This document shows, in pieces, positions 15,423-24,731 of a DNA stretch of 64,000 nt. Position 1 is the stretch's first letter. Every line of letters begins with the position of its first letter. The DNA lies in NCBI RefSeq assembly GCF_035590735.1, contig NZ_CP141595.1, positions 2,513,001-2,577,000 of the forward strand, given 5' to 3'. Position numbers and translations under genes: made by a program. The DNA is from Rossellomorea aquimaris. GTDB taxonomy: Bacteria; Bacillota; Bacilli; Bacillales; Bacillaceae_B. The notes beneath the pieces were generated by a model. It saw nothing but the letters and a program-made list of their open reading frames with translations, was not told where the DNA came from and did not search any database.

Positions 15423-17357
15423 TTATTCTTCATGATCTATGGTTAAACCTTCAACAAATCGTTTTCCCATCAGCTTATCTTTTTTCCGGTTTTCTTTACT
15501 GTTAAAGATAATATCAAAATCATAATCATCGGGGTATAGCTCCTTCGAGGAAATATAAAGCTCCAGACGTTTATGATTAATTAATCTCTTTTCACTTTTA
15601 ATTTGCACCGTGTAATCTCCTCTATCATCTGGTCCTTCATATACAATCCCGAATTCTCCACTCGTTGAAATCTTGACATTGTCACCTTTATTAAATAATC
15701 GACCTCTACTCTCCCCCTTTGATGAAGATTTACTATGGTTCCTTTTTTTATATTTGTTTACGATAACCTGCTTTTCCATTTCCTTCTTCACATGATAATC
15801 GATTTCTCCCAGGTCATAGCATTTCTTTTCCCTATACGTAATTTCATGGGCTTTTTCAATGATCTCAGGGTGCATTCCCAGCTTTAATGCAATGGCAAAT
15901 GCTTGACTCTCCCCCCCCTTACCCACTATGAGCTTATACGTAGGTTGTAATGTATCAATATTGAATTCCATACTCCCATTGACGAAACCTTCATGCTCTT
16001 CTGCGAAATGCTTTATTTCACTGTAATGGGTAGTTGCGAGTATCGTGGCTCCTTTTTCATATAATTGATCCAGGATGGCTGTGGCGAGCCCCATTCCTTC
16101 AAGGGGATCCGTACCGGAACCAAGCTCATCTAAGAGGACCAAGGTTCGGTCATTTGTATCCATTAATATCTCGATAATATTTTTTATATGAGAGCTGAAT
16201 GTGCTTAAATTTTGCTGAAGGCTTTGACCATCTCCTATATCTAAAAGAATATCTTGATAAATACTGATTTCACTACCCTTTTCTGCCGGAATATGAAGAC
16301 CGCATTGGGTCATGAGGGTGAGAAGGCCCACCGTTTTAATTGCGACTGTCTTACCTCCAGTATTCGGTCCGGTTATGACTAACGCATGAAAGTCCCCACC
16401 CATCTGAATGGATAGTGGTACTGCCTGTTTTCCAAGCAGGGGATGAACCGCATTTGTTAAATGTATTTGGTGATTTTCATTTACTATGGCGCTCACACCT
16501 TCAATGGACCGGCTATATTTCGCCTTTGCAAATAGGACATCGTAATGCACCATCGTTTCAATCGCCAACTTTAATTGTGGTTCGTACGTTTGAACCAGCC
16601 CTGTTAGCATCCAGAGGATGTTTTCAACTTCACGGTCTTCCTCAAGTTTATAAAATAAAAGCTGATCTTGCTGAATGCTTAATTCCTCAGGTTCAATATA
16701 GAGAGTCGATCCTGAAGCAGATGAATCCAAAACGGATCCTTTCATTTTTCCTTTATATTCTTTCTTGATGGGGAGAACATACCTGCCATTTCTCTGACTA
16801 ACAATCGATTCCTGTAAGAATGATTTATACTTAGCTGACTTTACAATTGCTTGAATTTTGTCCTTTAACCGATCCTCTTGAATCCCCATTTGTTTTCTAA
16901 TTCTTAACAACTCTTTACTAGCGTGATCGTCCACTCTGCCATTACGGATGCATCGATTGATTTCTTCCCCAATCTCAGGGATCTCTTCAATCGAATAAAC
17001 ATATGAAGATACCCTTGGAGCCACCCACCTTTTATCCTCCATGAATTTTTTGATTTTTTTACACGCATCCAGAAAATAATAGAGGCTTGTAAATTGATCC
17101 GGTCTCAAAGGCACCCCTTTATTCAGGTTTGCTATAATGTTTTCCACGCCATCCAAAGCATGAATTGGTATACTCGAACTTATCTCCAGGATTCTTACGG
17201 CTTCTGTTACTTCATCTAAACGCATTTCAATTTGGCGCTTGTTGGTTGATGGCATTATACTCATTAATTCCTTTTTCCCTTCTTCTGTAAGGGCATACCG
17301 TGAAAGTTCTTCCTTGACTTTGTTAAATTCTAATGTTTGAAACGTCTTTTCGTTCAA
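15423..17357 (-). CDS. MutS2-like ATPase lacking the Smr domain
   Basis: This 644-residue MutS-family ATPase begins with the MutS2-type NEKTFQTLEFNKVKEEL and has a coiled-coil clamp/lever region at about 125-280. The ATPase contains GPNTGGKTVAIKTVGL (Walker A), STFSSHIKNI, LVLLDELGSGTDPLEG (Walker B) and ATTHYSEIKHFA. Canonical MutS2 is about 785 residues and ends in a KOW-Smr nuclease module. Here the tail keeps a short KOW-like segment (GDNVKISTSGEFGIVYEG) and then ends with a basic sequence and no Smr signature. The start is TTG with GGAGGAG upstream; an earlier ATG overlaps that site. A long leader with two terminators precedes it. MutS2 proteins split stalled ribosomes or block recombination; this paralogue's role is unknown. 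Confidence 0.8.
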   Translation of the reverse strand: MNEKTFQTLEFNKVKEELSRYALTEEGKKELMSIMPSTNKRQIEMRLDEVTEAVRILEISSSIPIHALDGVENIIANLNKGVPLRPDQFTSLYYFLDACKKIKKFMEDKRWVAPRVSSYVYSIEEIPEIGEEINRCIRNGRVDDHASKELLRIRKQMGIQEDRLKDKIQAIVKSAKYKSFLQESIVSQRNGRYVLPIKKEYKGKMKGSVLDSSASGSTLYIEPEELSIQQDQLLFYKLEEDREVENILWMLTGLVQTYEPQLKLAIETMVHYDVLFAKAKYSRSIEGVSAIVNENHQIHLTNAVHPLLGKQAVPLSIQMGGDFHALVITGPNTGGKTVAIKTVGLLTLMTQCGLHIPAEKGSEISIYQDILLDIGDGQSLQQNLSTFSSHIKNIIEILMDTNDRTLVLLDELGSGTDPLEGMGLATAILDQLYEKGATILATTHYSEIKHFAEEHEGFVNGSMEFNIDTLQPTYKLIVGKGGESQAFAIALKLGMHPEIIEKAHEITYREKKCYDLGEIDYHVKKEMEKQVIVNKYKKRNHSKSSSKGESRGRLFNKGDNVKISTSGEFGIVYEGPDDRGDYTVQIKSEKRLINHKRLELYISSKELYPDDYDFDIIFNSKENRKKDKLMGKRFVEGLTIDHEE

Positions 17358-17373
17358 TGTTTTCTCCTCCATA

Positions 17374-17413
17374 TAAAAAATAGACCACAACGAACAATGT
17401 CCATTGTGGTCTT
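17374..17413 (-). terminator. Attenuator-type terminator directly before the MutS2-like gene
   Basis: On the minus strand GACCACAA (17383-17390) and TTGTGGTC (17404-17411) form an 8-bp stem followed by TATTTTTTAT. It lies only about 8 bases before the ribosome-binding site, inside the leader, so it would control read-through into the gene. Confidence 0.75.
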
Positions 17414-17525
17414 ACTCACTCGTATACTGACTTGCCAATAATAAACGCATGTGTCTACGTAAACCGTAAATCGTTCATAACTGGAAGGTAGAAACGACTA
17501 CACAGATTTCCCGATTCATGTACAC

Positions 17526-17554
17526 AAAAAGAGCTGTGTACAAAGACACAGCTC
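17526..17554 (-). terminator. Terminator at the 3' end of a structured RNA
   Basis: On the minus strand GAGCTGTGT and ACACAGCTC form a perfect 9-bp stem with a 6-base loop, followed by TTTTTG. It lies about 170 bases upstream of the MutS2-like start, after the structured segment 17571-17719. Confidence 0.8.
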
Positions 17555-17725
17555 TCCTATTAAAGGGGTTGAGTATGCTATGACCATTGTTCTTAACTAC
17601 ACTTTGAAGGCAAAGCTAAATAAGCTTATTCAATAACCTGTTTTTAAGGCTATTGCCTGCAAAATGTCCGTATTCATTTCACGGTTAGTTAAGAACGACA
17701 CCTAACATAGAACATACTCCCTTTG
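17526..17725 (-). ncRNA. Unidentified structured RNA (riboswitch-like leader or small RNA) with its own terminator
   Basis: The minus-strand transcript would fold into a long closed structure. The outer stem pairs 17706-17719 with 17571-17582 (12 pairs, two-base bulge). A second perfect 11-bp stem pairs 17686-17696 with 17589-17599. Inside lie smaller hairpins, including CCGT/ACGG and an AATAGCC/GGTTATT arm. An intrinsic terminator (17526-17554) follows. The length, about 200 bases, and the nested closing stems fit a riboswitch or a 6S-like RNA. The 5' loop GUUAGGUG recalls the M-box, but I do not find the other M-box segments. Identity is unknown. Confidence 0.55.
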
Positions 17726-17782
17726 TATACAGTAATTTAATTCATAAATAGTTTACGATGTATGGGGTTCATTGTCAATAGG

Positions 17783-18211
17783 CTACTGTACAGACCTTTT
17801 ATATTGGAACCTTTTCCATTGAAAACGGATAAAACAACCGACACAGAATCCTCCAAGCGCGATGGACGCTGCGAGGAATACCATTCCTGAGAAAAGGTAG
17901 AATCCTGTGCTCCATCCAGCCAGAGCACTCAAGATCGCTGCTCCTAAGCTAATCACGGCAATCATGTTGTTAAATCGCTGCTGATCAGCGTCTTCAGGAG
18001 GATACGATGAAAGCTCTTTCTTTAAGAAATTCCTCCCCGCCTTTATGACGGGATTGAACTTAAATATCATAGCTGATAACCCCACCATAAATGGAAGCAA
18101 TAAGAAGAATTCTATCTGAAACACCCATGAAATGGCTACAGTTGAAACGATGAACCACTGATTTAATTGAACTAAAGGCTTAGGTATTGAATTGAGTGAA
18201 GGTGATTCCAT
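17783..18211 (-). CDS. DUF4395-family membrane protein
   Basis: This 142-residue membrane protein has two N-terminal helices (about 16-55) and two more at about 88-125. The pattern IPKPLVQLNQWFIV near the N-terminus and GGFCVGCFIRFQWKR near the C-terminus, with two cysteines in C-x-x-C, fits the DUF4395 family. Function is unknown. Family members often carry this cysteine pair at the membrane face, which hints at a redox or metal role (inference). It ends just upstream of the structured RNA and MutS2 leader but is separated from them by more than 50 bases. Confidence 0.6.
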   Translation of the reverse strand: MESPSLNSIPKPLVQLNQWFIVSTVAISWVFQIEFFLLLPFMVGLSAMIFKFNPVIKAGRNFLKKELSSYPPEDADQQRFNNMIAVISLGAAILSALAGWSTGFYLFSGMVFLAASIALGGFCVGCFIRFQWKRFQYKRSVQ

Positions 18212-18281
18212 TTTAAATCCAACCTTTCTGATTGGAATTCGTGTAATTATAGTGTAGTAGATTCATCAGAATAAATCAAAA

Positions 18282-18324
18282 GAAAAAACCGAAAGCAGCC
18301 GCCCATTTTTTGGCTGATTCCGGT
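18282..18324 (-). terminator. Terminator of the ferritin-like gene
   Basis: On the minus strand an imperfect ACCGGAATCAGCC/GGCTGCTTTCGGT stem is followed by TTTTTTC. Confidence 0.75.
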
Positions 18325-18333
18325 TCCCATCAT

Positions 18334-18774
18334 TTACAGGTTTCTAAGTATTTCTGCATGACGCTGTTCATCATAAGCAGCCCTCAAAAACCTTCGCTTG
18401 GCTCTAGGTTCTGAGAGCCTGTTAGAGATGGATAAATAAAAAGATACAGTTTCACTTTCATCTTTAATGCTTTCTCTTATCCCTTGCCGGTAATTTGAAG
18501 GCAGGTCTCTTGGATTGACTAAATTAATGGGTGGGTATCTACCTGTCAGTTGCAAATACGATTGTGTAAATCCATTAAAGTGACGGATTTCATCCTGCCT
18601 TATTCCCAAGATTGCTAGCTTGGCTGTATCATTCGGGGCAAGCTCTGCCAGTTGTGTATAATAAGATATAGCTGAAAATTCATCATTAATGGCTTTCTGT
18701 ATATCTCTTCTCAGTTGTCGATCGATTTGACGGTCAACCTGATTTTCAAAGTAATATGGATATTGATCGTACAT
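18334..18774 (-). CDS. Ferritin-like domain protein
   Basis: This 146-residue, all-helical protein carries two copies of the ferritin-like metal-site pattern. AINDEFSAISYY followed by RQDEIRHF provides the first Glu and E-x-x-H pair; KDESETVSFY followed by YDEQRHAEIL provides the second. This is the rubrerythrin/ferritin-like di-iron arrangement, so the protein probably binds a di-metal centre and may act in oxidative defence or iron handling. The ATG at 18774 follows AGGAGGAG by seven bases; a TTG one codon earlier is less likely. It has its own terminator and no functional partner nearby. Confidence 0.75.
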   Translation of the reverse strand: MYDQYPYYFENQVDRQIDRQLRRDIQKAINDEFSAISYYTQLAELAPNDTAKLAILGIRQDEIRHFNGFTQSYLQLTGRYPPINLVNPRDLPSNYRQGIRESIKDESETVSFYLSISNRLSEPRAKRRFLRAAYDEQRHAEILRNL

Positions 18775-18844
18775 CAAACATCTCCTCCTAAAGCATAGCC
18801 TTTTACAGACTATGATAGAAGCCCATCCATAGTGATGCTCTGCA

Positions 18845-19123
18845 TCATTTCTTTAATTCATATCGATGCTGCAACTCTCCAGGAGCCATCTTCACTATAA
18901 GCTGAAGAACAAATGCAAACACTGCCAAATCATCAACAATTCCAAACAAAATAAAAACATCGGGAATCAAATCAAACGGCAGCCAGAAATATACCGCCAC
19001 CATACCAACTGACAATAGCTTCTTAAATAGCGAAACCTCTTTTGACCGAAAAAAATCAACCAAAAACGGAACCGACCTGCGAACATTAAACAGAAACCTC
19101 ACTCGCTTCACAAACCTCATCAT
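18845..19123 (-). CDS. DUF1232 (YkvA-type) membrane protein
   Basis: This 92-residue protein has a basic N-terminus and a DUF1232 core. The signature is VYFWLPFDLIPDVFILFGIVDDLAVFAFVL at about residues 41-71, with the conserved DLIPD-x(n)-G-x-x-DD pattern. Such short, probably membrane-bound proteins are widespread in Bacillus and have no established function. Two adjacent ATG codons could serve as the start. Confidence 0.75.
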   Translation of the reverse strand: MMRFVKRVRFLFNVRRSVPFLVDFFRSKEVSLFKKLLSVGMVAVYFWLPFDLIPDVFILFGIVDDLAVFAFVLQLIVKMAPGELQHRYELKK

Positions 19124-19235
19124 TCGTCTCTCATCACCAATCTTTTTTTATAACGTTAGCATAGCCAACTAAATTAGGGAAGATTTAACGTATCTATTAG
19201 CATCTGCTACTAGATAGCATCGATCTTGGCCCATT

Positions 19236-19279
19236 CGAGGGAAACGGATGTTTCCCTCGCCTTTCAGCAAAGCTGAAAG
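19236..19279. repeat. Two tandem perfect hairpins upstream of ykpA
   Basis: CGAGGGAAAC/GTTTCCCTCG (10 bp, GGAT loop, 19236-19259) is followed one base later by CTTTCAGC/GCTGAAAG (8 bp, AAA loop, 19261-19279). Neither has a T-run, so they are not terminators. The rest of 19124-19457 holds only the ykpA promoter. Confidence 0.6.
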
Positions 19280-19415
19280 GTCGACCAGTGTTAAGACCCA
19301 CCAGGCTCAACCTCAACTCCCTTCTCTCCATTCAAAATCCTTCATCCGCTTATGTAAATAGCCGGTAAATTTCTCACTGTTCCGGCCAACACTCTATCTT
19401 TTTAGCATACTCGCG

Positions 19416-19424
19416 TGTTATAAT
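19416..19424 (+). promoter_or_regulatory. Extended -10 promoter of ykpA
   Basis: TGTTATAAT is a perfect extended -10; no good -35 lies at 17 bases. Transcription would start about 28 bases before the ATG. Confidence 0.6.
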
Positions 19425-19436
19425 CTTTTAGATTGA

Positions 19437-21059
<1,623 letters not shown>

Positions 21060-21070
21060 TTCGAATCAGA

Positions 21071-21104
21071 AAAAGCAGGTAGCCATATGGCACCTGCTTT
21101 TTTT
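21071..21104. terminator. Terminator after ykpA
   Basis: AAAAGCAGGT and ACCTGCTTTT with an inner CCATATGG extend to a long stem followed by T-rich sequence; it slightly overlaps the 3' end of the convergent recQ. Confidence 0.85.
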
Positions 21105-23226
21105 ATTGACCATGTTTAACCAAGTATCCTTTAATCTGAAAATAGCTTATTTTTTTCGGTAATTCTTCTTTAATAGGCTTTAAGAGGTCCGTCCCCACTT
21201 TTTGAACTGCGTCTTCAATAAGTGTTTCTTCTTCTTCTGTAAAGAGGATGGTCCAGTCATTCGTGATGCCTTCCTGATAGGCACGGATAATGTGATTTTC
21301 AATCGTTGCTGTATTCATTCCCCGTTCTTTCGCAATGTCTTTAATATCCTTGTTATCCTTGAATAACTGATAGCTGATCAAATAGGAAGCCGTGTCAGAT
21401 TTACTTGTCTTGCGTGGTGGTGCAGTTTTGTCCACTTCGACTTCATGCTCTGGATTGTCATCTAAAAAGGAAGAGATTTCCTTGATGAAAACTTCTCCAT
21501 ACCGAATCAGCTTGTTTTCCCCCACCCCGCTCACTTGGAGGAATTCAACAGGTGTTTTCGGCATCTTCACACACATATCCTGTAAAGACTTATCTGAGAA
21601 AATAACGAATGGCGGGACCCCTACAGAATCTGCAATTGACTTCCGAAGAATTCGAAGAGCTTGGAACAAGCCATCTTCTTTATGGATGATAGCTGAAACC
21701 GTTGGTTGGACCTTCCTGGCAACTTTTCTATCCCCCATTAACACTTCTTTCCCTTTTGAGGAAACCTTTAGTACCGGAAAGCTCCCACCTTCAACTTGTA
21801 TGATACCTTCAGAAATCAAGTAATCGATAAACAGTCCAACTTCCTTCTGGGACTGATTCTTCATTAAGCCATACGTGGATAACCGGTCAAACCCCCACTC
21901 CAATATTTTTTTTCCTCTTGAACCGGTGAGTACACCACTAATAAGTGAAGTTCCAAATCTCTCATTCATCCTCATCATACAGGACAATACCATTTGAGCC
22001 TCTCTCGTTACATCCTCTGATTCTCTTTCATCTAAGCAATTGCTGCAATGACCGCAAGCATGATCAACCTGTTCTCCAAAGTACGATAAAATATAGTTCT
22101 GTAAGCATGCTTCTGTATGGACAAAGTCAATCATATCACGCAGTTTCTGCATTTCATTATCATGCAGTTCTTGATTCACAATATTTTGATCGATAATGTA
22201 TCGTTGGGTCTGGATATCTTGAGGTGAAAATAACAAAACACATTCACTTTCAATTCCGTCACGACCAGCTCTTCCGGCTTCTTGATAATATCCTTCCATA
22301 TTCTTAGGAATTTGATAATGAATCACATAACGTACATTTGATTTGTTTATTCCCATGCCAAATGCATTGGTGGCAATCATAATCCCTATCGAATCATTCA
22401 GAAAAGCTTCTTGTTGTTCTTGTCTCAATGTATCAGATAGTCCTCCATGATATTTCCCAACAGACATGCCTTTTTTCTGAAAATGCAGATAAAGATTTTC
22501 CACTTCCTTTCGAGTTGCACAATAAATAATGCCCGAGTGCTGATGATTTTTTTGAACATACTTCTCTACCCAACGCTTACGATCTTCACCTTTTACAACT
22601 TGGAAGAATAAATTCGTCCGTTGAAAACCAGTTAGTACTTTATGTTGATCTGGAATATGTAAATGATGAAGGATATCAGCTTGTACCTGCGGAGTTGCAG
22701 TCGCGGTCAGAGCAAGAATGGTGGGATTTGATTGTAGTTGATTAACAGCGTTATAAATCCCTAAATAGCTTGGTCTGAAATCATGGCCCCATTGGGATAA
22801 ACAATGGGCTTCATCTACAGCTACAAGGGGGATGGGTAATGTATTGAGGAATCGAATAAACCCAAATGACTCCAATCTCTCAGGAGCAATATAAACGAGT
22901 TTGTATTCACCTAAAGAAATCTCTTCCATCCTTGTGTCTACTTCACTATTGGATAGCGTACTATTAATATAGGTTGCTGGAATCCCTTGATGAATTAACG
23001 AATCCACCTGGTCTTTCATTAAAGATATGAGTGGAGAGATTACGAGTGTAACTCCATCAAGCATTAGAGCGGGAATTTGGTAACAGAGCGATTTACCTCC
23101 TCCTGTCGGCATGATACCTACTGTATTTTTTCCATCAAGTATGTATTCGATAATGCTCGCTTGTCCATCTCTAAATTCGTCATATCCAAAGTACTGCTTT
23201 AATACTTGTTTTGCTTCTACGATCAC
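21103..23226 (-). CDS. recQ: RecQ-family ATP-dependent DNA helicase
   Basis: This 707-residue protein is a full-length RecQ. It has a Q-motif/helicase core with GYDEFRDGQ, Walker A MPTGGGKSLCYQIPAL, box II AVDEAHCLSQWGHDFRP, LTATATPQV and the motif VI region HYQIPKNMEGYYQEAGRAGRDG. A zinc-binding region (C-x(n)-CGHCSNC) lies at about 375-400, followed by RQC, an HRDC-like domain near 510-590 and a helical tail. It unwinds recombination intermediates. The GTG at 23226 is preferred because the GGGAGGGG site overlaps codons 2-4 of the earlier ATG. Confidence 0.92.
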   Translation of the reverse strand: MIVEAKQVLKQYFGYDEFRDGQASIIEYILDGKNTVGIMPTGGGKSLCYQIPALMLDGVTLVISPLISLMKDQVDSLIHQGIPATYINSTLSNSEVDTRMEEISLGEYKLVYIAPERLESFGFIRFLNTLPIPLVAVDEAHCLSQWGHDFRPSYLGIYNAVNQLQSNPTILALTATATPQVQADILHHLHIPDQHKVLTGFQRTNLFFQVVKGEDRKRWVEKYVQKNHQHSGIIYCATRKEVENLYLHFQKKGMSVGKYHGGLSDTLRQEQQEAFLNDSIGIMIATNAFGMGINKSNVRYVIHYQIPKNMEGYYQEAGRAGRDGIESECVLLFSPQDIQTQRYIIDQNIVNQELHDNEMQKLRDMIDFVHTEACLQNYILSYFGEQVDHACGHCSNCLDERESEDVTREAQMVLSCMMRMNERFGTSLISGVLTGSRGKKILEWGFDRLSTYGLMKNQSQKEVGLFIDYLISEGIIQVEGGSFPVLKVSSKGKEVLMGDRKVARKVQPTVSAIIHKEDGLFQALRILRKSIADSVGVPPFVIFSDKSLQDMCVKMPKTPVEFLQVSGVGENKLIRYGEVFIKEISSFLDDNPEHEVEVDKTAPPRKTSKSDTASYLISYQLFKDNKDIKDIAKERGMNTATIENHIIRAYQEGITNDWTILFTEEEETLIEDAVQKVGTDLLKPIKEELPKKISYFQIKGYLVKHGQ

Positions 23227-23365
23227 ATTTTCCCCTCCCAAAAAATCATTCCTATCCCTTTATTGTATTCCAGAACGGGGAACGTGCCAATAGGGGGGTC
23301 CCATTTTTTAAACAAAAGGCTGTACATTCGTATTCATACACGTAATGTACAACCTTATCATTAAA

Positions 23366-23503
23366 TTAAAACCACTTGACTGTTTTTTCTTCTTTATTTA
23401 CTTCAACTGACTTTGACAACTTCCAAAAGCTATCCCATACAGTTTCTCTACTCTCGGTTGAAGAACTTTTAACTTCTTTCTCTTTCTCTTTCTTGTTAGA
23501 CAT
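23366..23503 (-). CDS. Small charged protein of unknown function
   Basis: This 45-residue, Lys/Glu-rich protein begins with MSNKKEKEKEVKSSS and has the aromatic centre VWDSFWKLSKSVE. The ATG has a perfect AAAGGAGGG site nine bases upstream, which argues that it is real. I do not recognise a family. It lies between recQ and the YdjO-like gene on the same strand. No signal peptide or membrane segment. Confidence 0.6.
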   Translation of the reverse strand: MSNKKEKEKEVKSSSTESRETVWDSFWKLSKSVEVNKEEKTVKWF

Positions 23504-23620
23504 GGTGCTCCCTCCTTTGATACATACATACATTACATCCTATTCAAATGTAAAAAAAGAGTTTTATATTTTTTTAAGAATCACCTAAGAAAATGATTCC
23601 CGTTTGGCCAGGACAAGAAA

Positions 23621-23648
23621 AAAGAACCAATCAAATGATTGGTTCTTT
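23621..23648 (-). terminator. Terminator of the YdjO-like gene
   Basis: AAAGAACCAATCA and TGATTGGTTCTTT form a 13-bp stem with a very small loop, directly after the gene on the minus strand. Confidence 0.75.
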
Positions 23649-23656
23649 ACGATCGA

Positions 23657-23872
23657 TTAGGATGATTTCATTGTTGGATGTGGATTGTCTACAACTTGTA
23701 ATACCTTAGTAGATGTCACCATATCTTCTTTACAAAGCGGACACTTAGGAGTATCTTCACTTTTGAAGTTATCTCTCATCCAGCCTTTACAATCTTCAGC
23801 GGAACAAGCCCAAATCTTTGTTTCCTCTGTTTTAATTTCTTCCTCAACTTGATTTCTACGACCAAAAGCCAT
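23657..23872 (-). CDS. YdjO-like cold-inducible small zinc protein
   Basis: This 71-residue protein has four cysteines in two knuckles: C-S-A-E-D-C at about residues 23-28 and C-P-L-C at 44-47. With WMRDNF between them this matches the YdjO family of Bacillus. B. subtilis ydjO is induced by cold; the molecular role is unknown. The ATG follows AAAGGAGG by seven bases and a terminator follows the stop. Confidence 0.75.
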   Translation of the reverse strand: MAFGRRNQVEEEIKTEETKIWACSAEDCKGWMRDNFKSEDTPKCPLCKEDMVTSTKVLQVVDNPHPTMKSS

Positions 23873-24110
23873 TGAACGTCCTCCTTTAATGTAAGTAGGA
23901 TTTCCTTGCTATGCTTTCTAACAGGAAAATAATGATTGTGGTAATTTATGCTGCAGATAGTATGTGGTCAGTTATGTGTAGCTAGTGTAATCGAACAATT
24001 TCTGCGATTGTTTCCATTATACCATACTTGACTCCAATTTAATATATGAACTCCTCAGTAAAGGTAACAAACGTACCATATGTAATGAAGGAAGAAAAAA
24101 AGATCCTTCA

Positions 24111-24242
24111 TCATTTTTTCTTTTTGTTTCTGGAAGAAGGAGCCTTTACTCCACCTGATAATTCCTGGTTGGTCGTACCTTGTCCTTCCACTTGCGAAGA
24201 ACCCAGCACAGCTTTTGATGGATCTTTTTTCTTGTTGCTCAT
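24111..24242 (-). CDS. YuzL-like small protein
   Basis: This 43-residue basic protein has MSNKKKDPSKAVLGSS at the N-terminus, a VEGQGTTNQELSGG centre and a run of basic residues at the end. The KKDPSKA start and VEGQGTT resemble the YuzL family of small Bacillus proteins (unknown function). The ATG at 24242 has GTGGAGGTG nine bases upstream; longer readings in this frame or another lack such a site. A terminator-like ATGAAGGA/TCCTTCAT hairpin lies at 24082-24112. Confidence 0.55.
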   Translation of the reverse strand: MSNKKKDPSKAVLGSSQVEGQGTTNQELSGGVKAPSSRNKKKK

Positions 24243-24365
24243 CTGCTTCACCTCCACTCCTACCTTGCCCAAAACCTTTACAGAATATGTATGAATCAAC
24301 CACCCTCCTCTTTAATGAAGGATTTTATCGTATAGTTTGTTGCTTTTGTAGAGGAGAAAGTAATA

Positions 24366-24592
24366 GTTGATTTCCGCTCCAGGATTCTCTCTTTCCGCGG
24401 GGCTGGCGGTGAGCCTCCTCGGCTGCACCTCCGGGGTCTCACCTGTCCTGCTACGGAAGCTTAGGGGCTCGAGGTCATAAGCCAAGTCTACCAAAAAGGC
24501 AAAGAGCACCTTTCCGGCAGTCTCGTCTTATGCTTGTTTCGTACTGTCTAGCTATTCCCGCAGGAGTCCGTCATCCTGCAGCGAGGATCAAC
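24366..24592. repeat. GC-rich Bacillaceae repeat, copy 1, interrupted by a second repeat
   Basis: The element begins GTTGATTTCCGCTCC and ends GGATCAAC, giving GTTGAT/ATCAAC ends. Inside are the typical segments CTTTCCGCGGGG, GCGGTGAGCCTCCTCGGC, GGGGTCTCACCTGTCC and CCCGCAGGAGTC. I recognise these from dispersed GC-rich palindromic repeats in many Bacillus-like genomes. Between CTGTCC and CCCGCAGGAGTC about 100 unrelated bases are inserted (24454-24553). No coding region. Confidence 0.7.
24454..24553. repeat. Second repeat family nested in copy 1
   Basis: The segment contains TAGGGGCTCGAGGTCATAAG, AAAAGGCAAAGAGCACCTTT and GTCTTATGCTTGT and ends next to TGTCTAGCT. These are parts of another dispersed repeat that I recognise in Bacillus-type genomes. 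Here it splits copy 1 of the first repeat. Confidence 0.6.
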
Positions 24593-24731
24593 TTTATGAG
24601 GATGTATCCTTAATGGAAAACAATGAATACAAGAATTTTAGCAAGCAATCTTATTTAGGGTAAGTAGAGATTGATTTACCTTTTAAGAAAGAAAATTTTT
24701 TATAGTACTTTGTTTACTTGCACACCTTGAA

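Noticed and set aside
17443..17520. Purine riboswitch before the MutS2-like gene because of the string GTTTCTACC on the minus strand
   Set aside because: The P2 arms, the TATAA and TTAAA junctions and the final GACTAC are missing; only the nine-base string matches.
24312..24509. 65-codon minus-strand reading frame across the repeats
   Set aside because: It runs through the GC-rich repeat and nested element, has no ribosome-binding site and no protein-like conservation.
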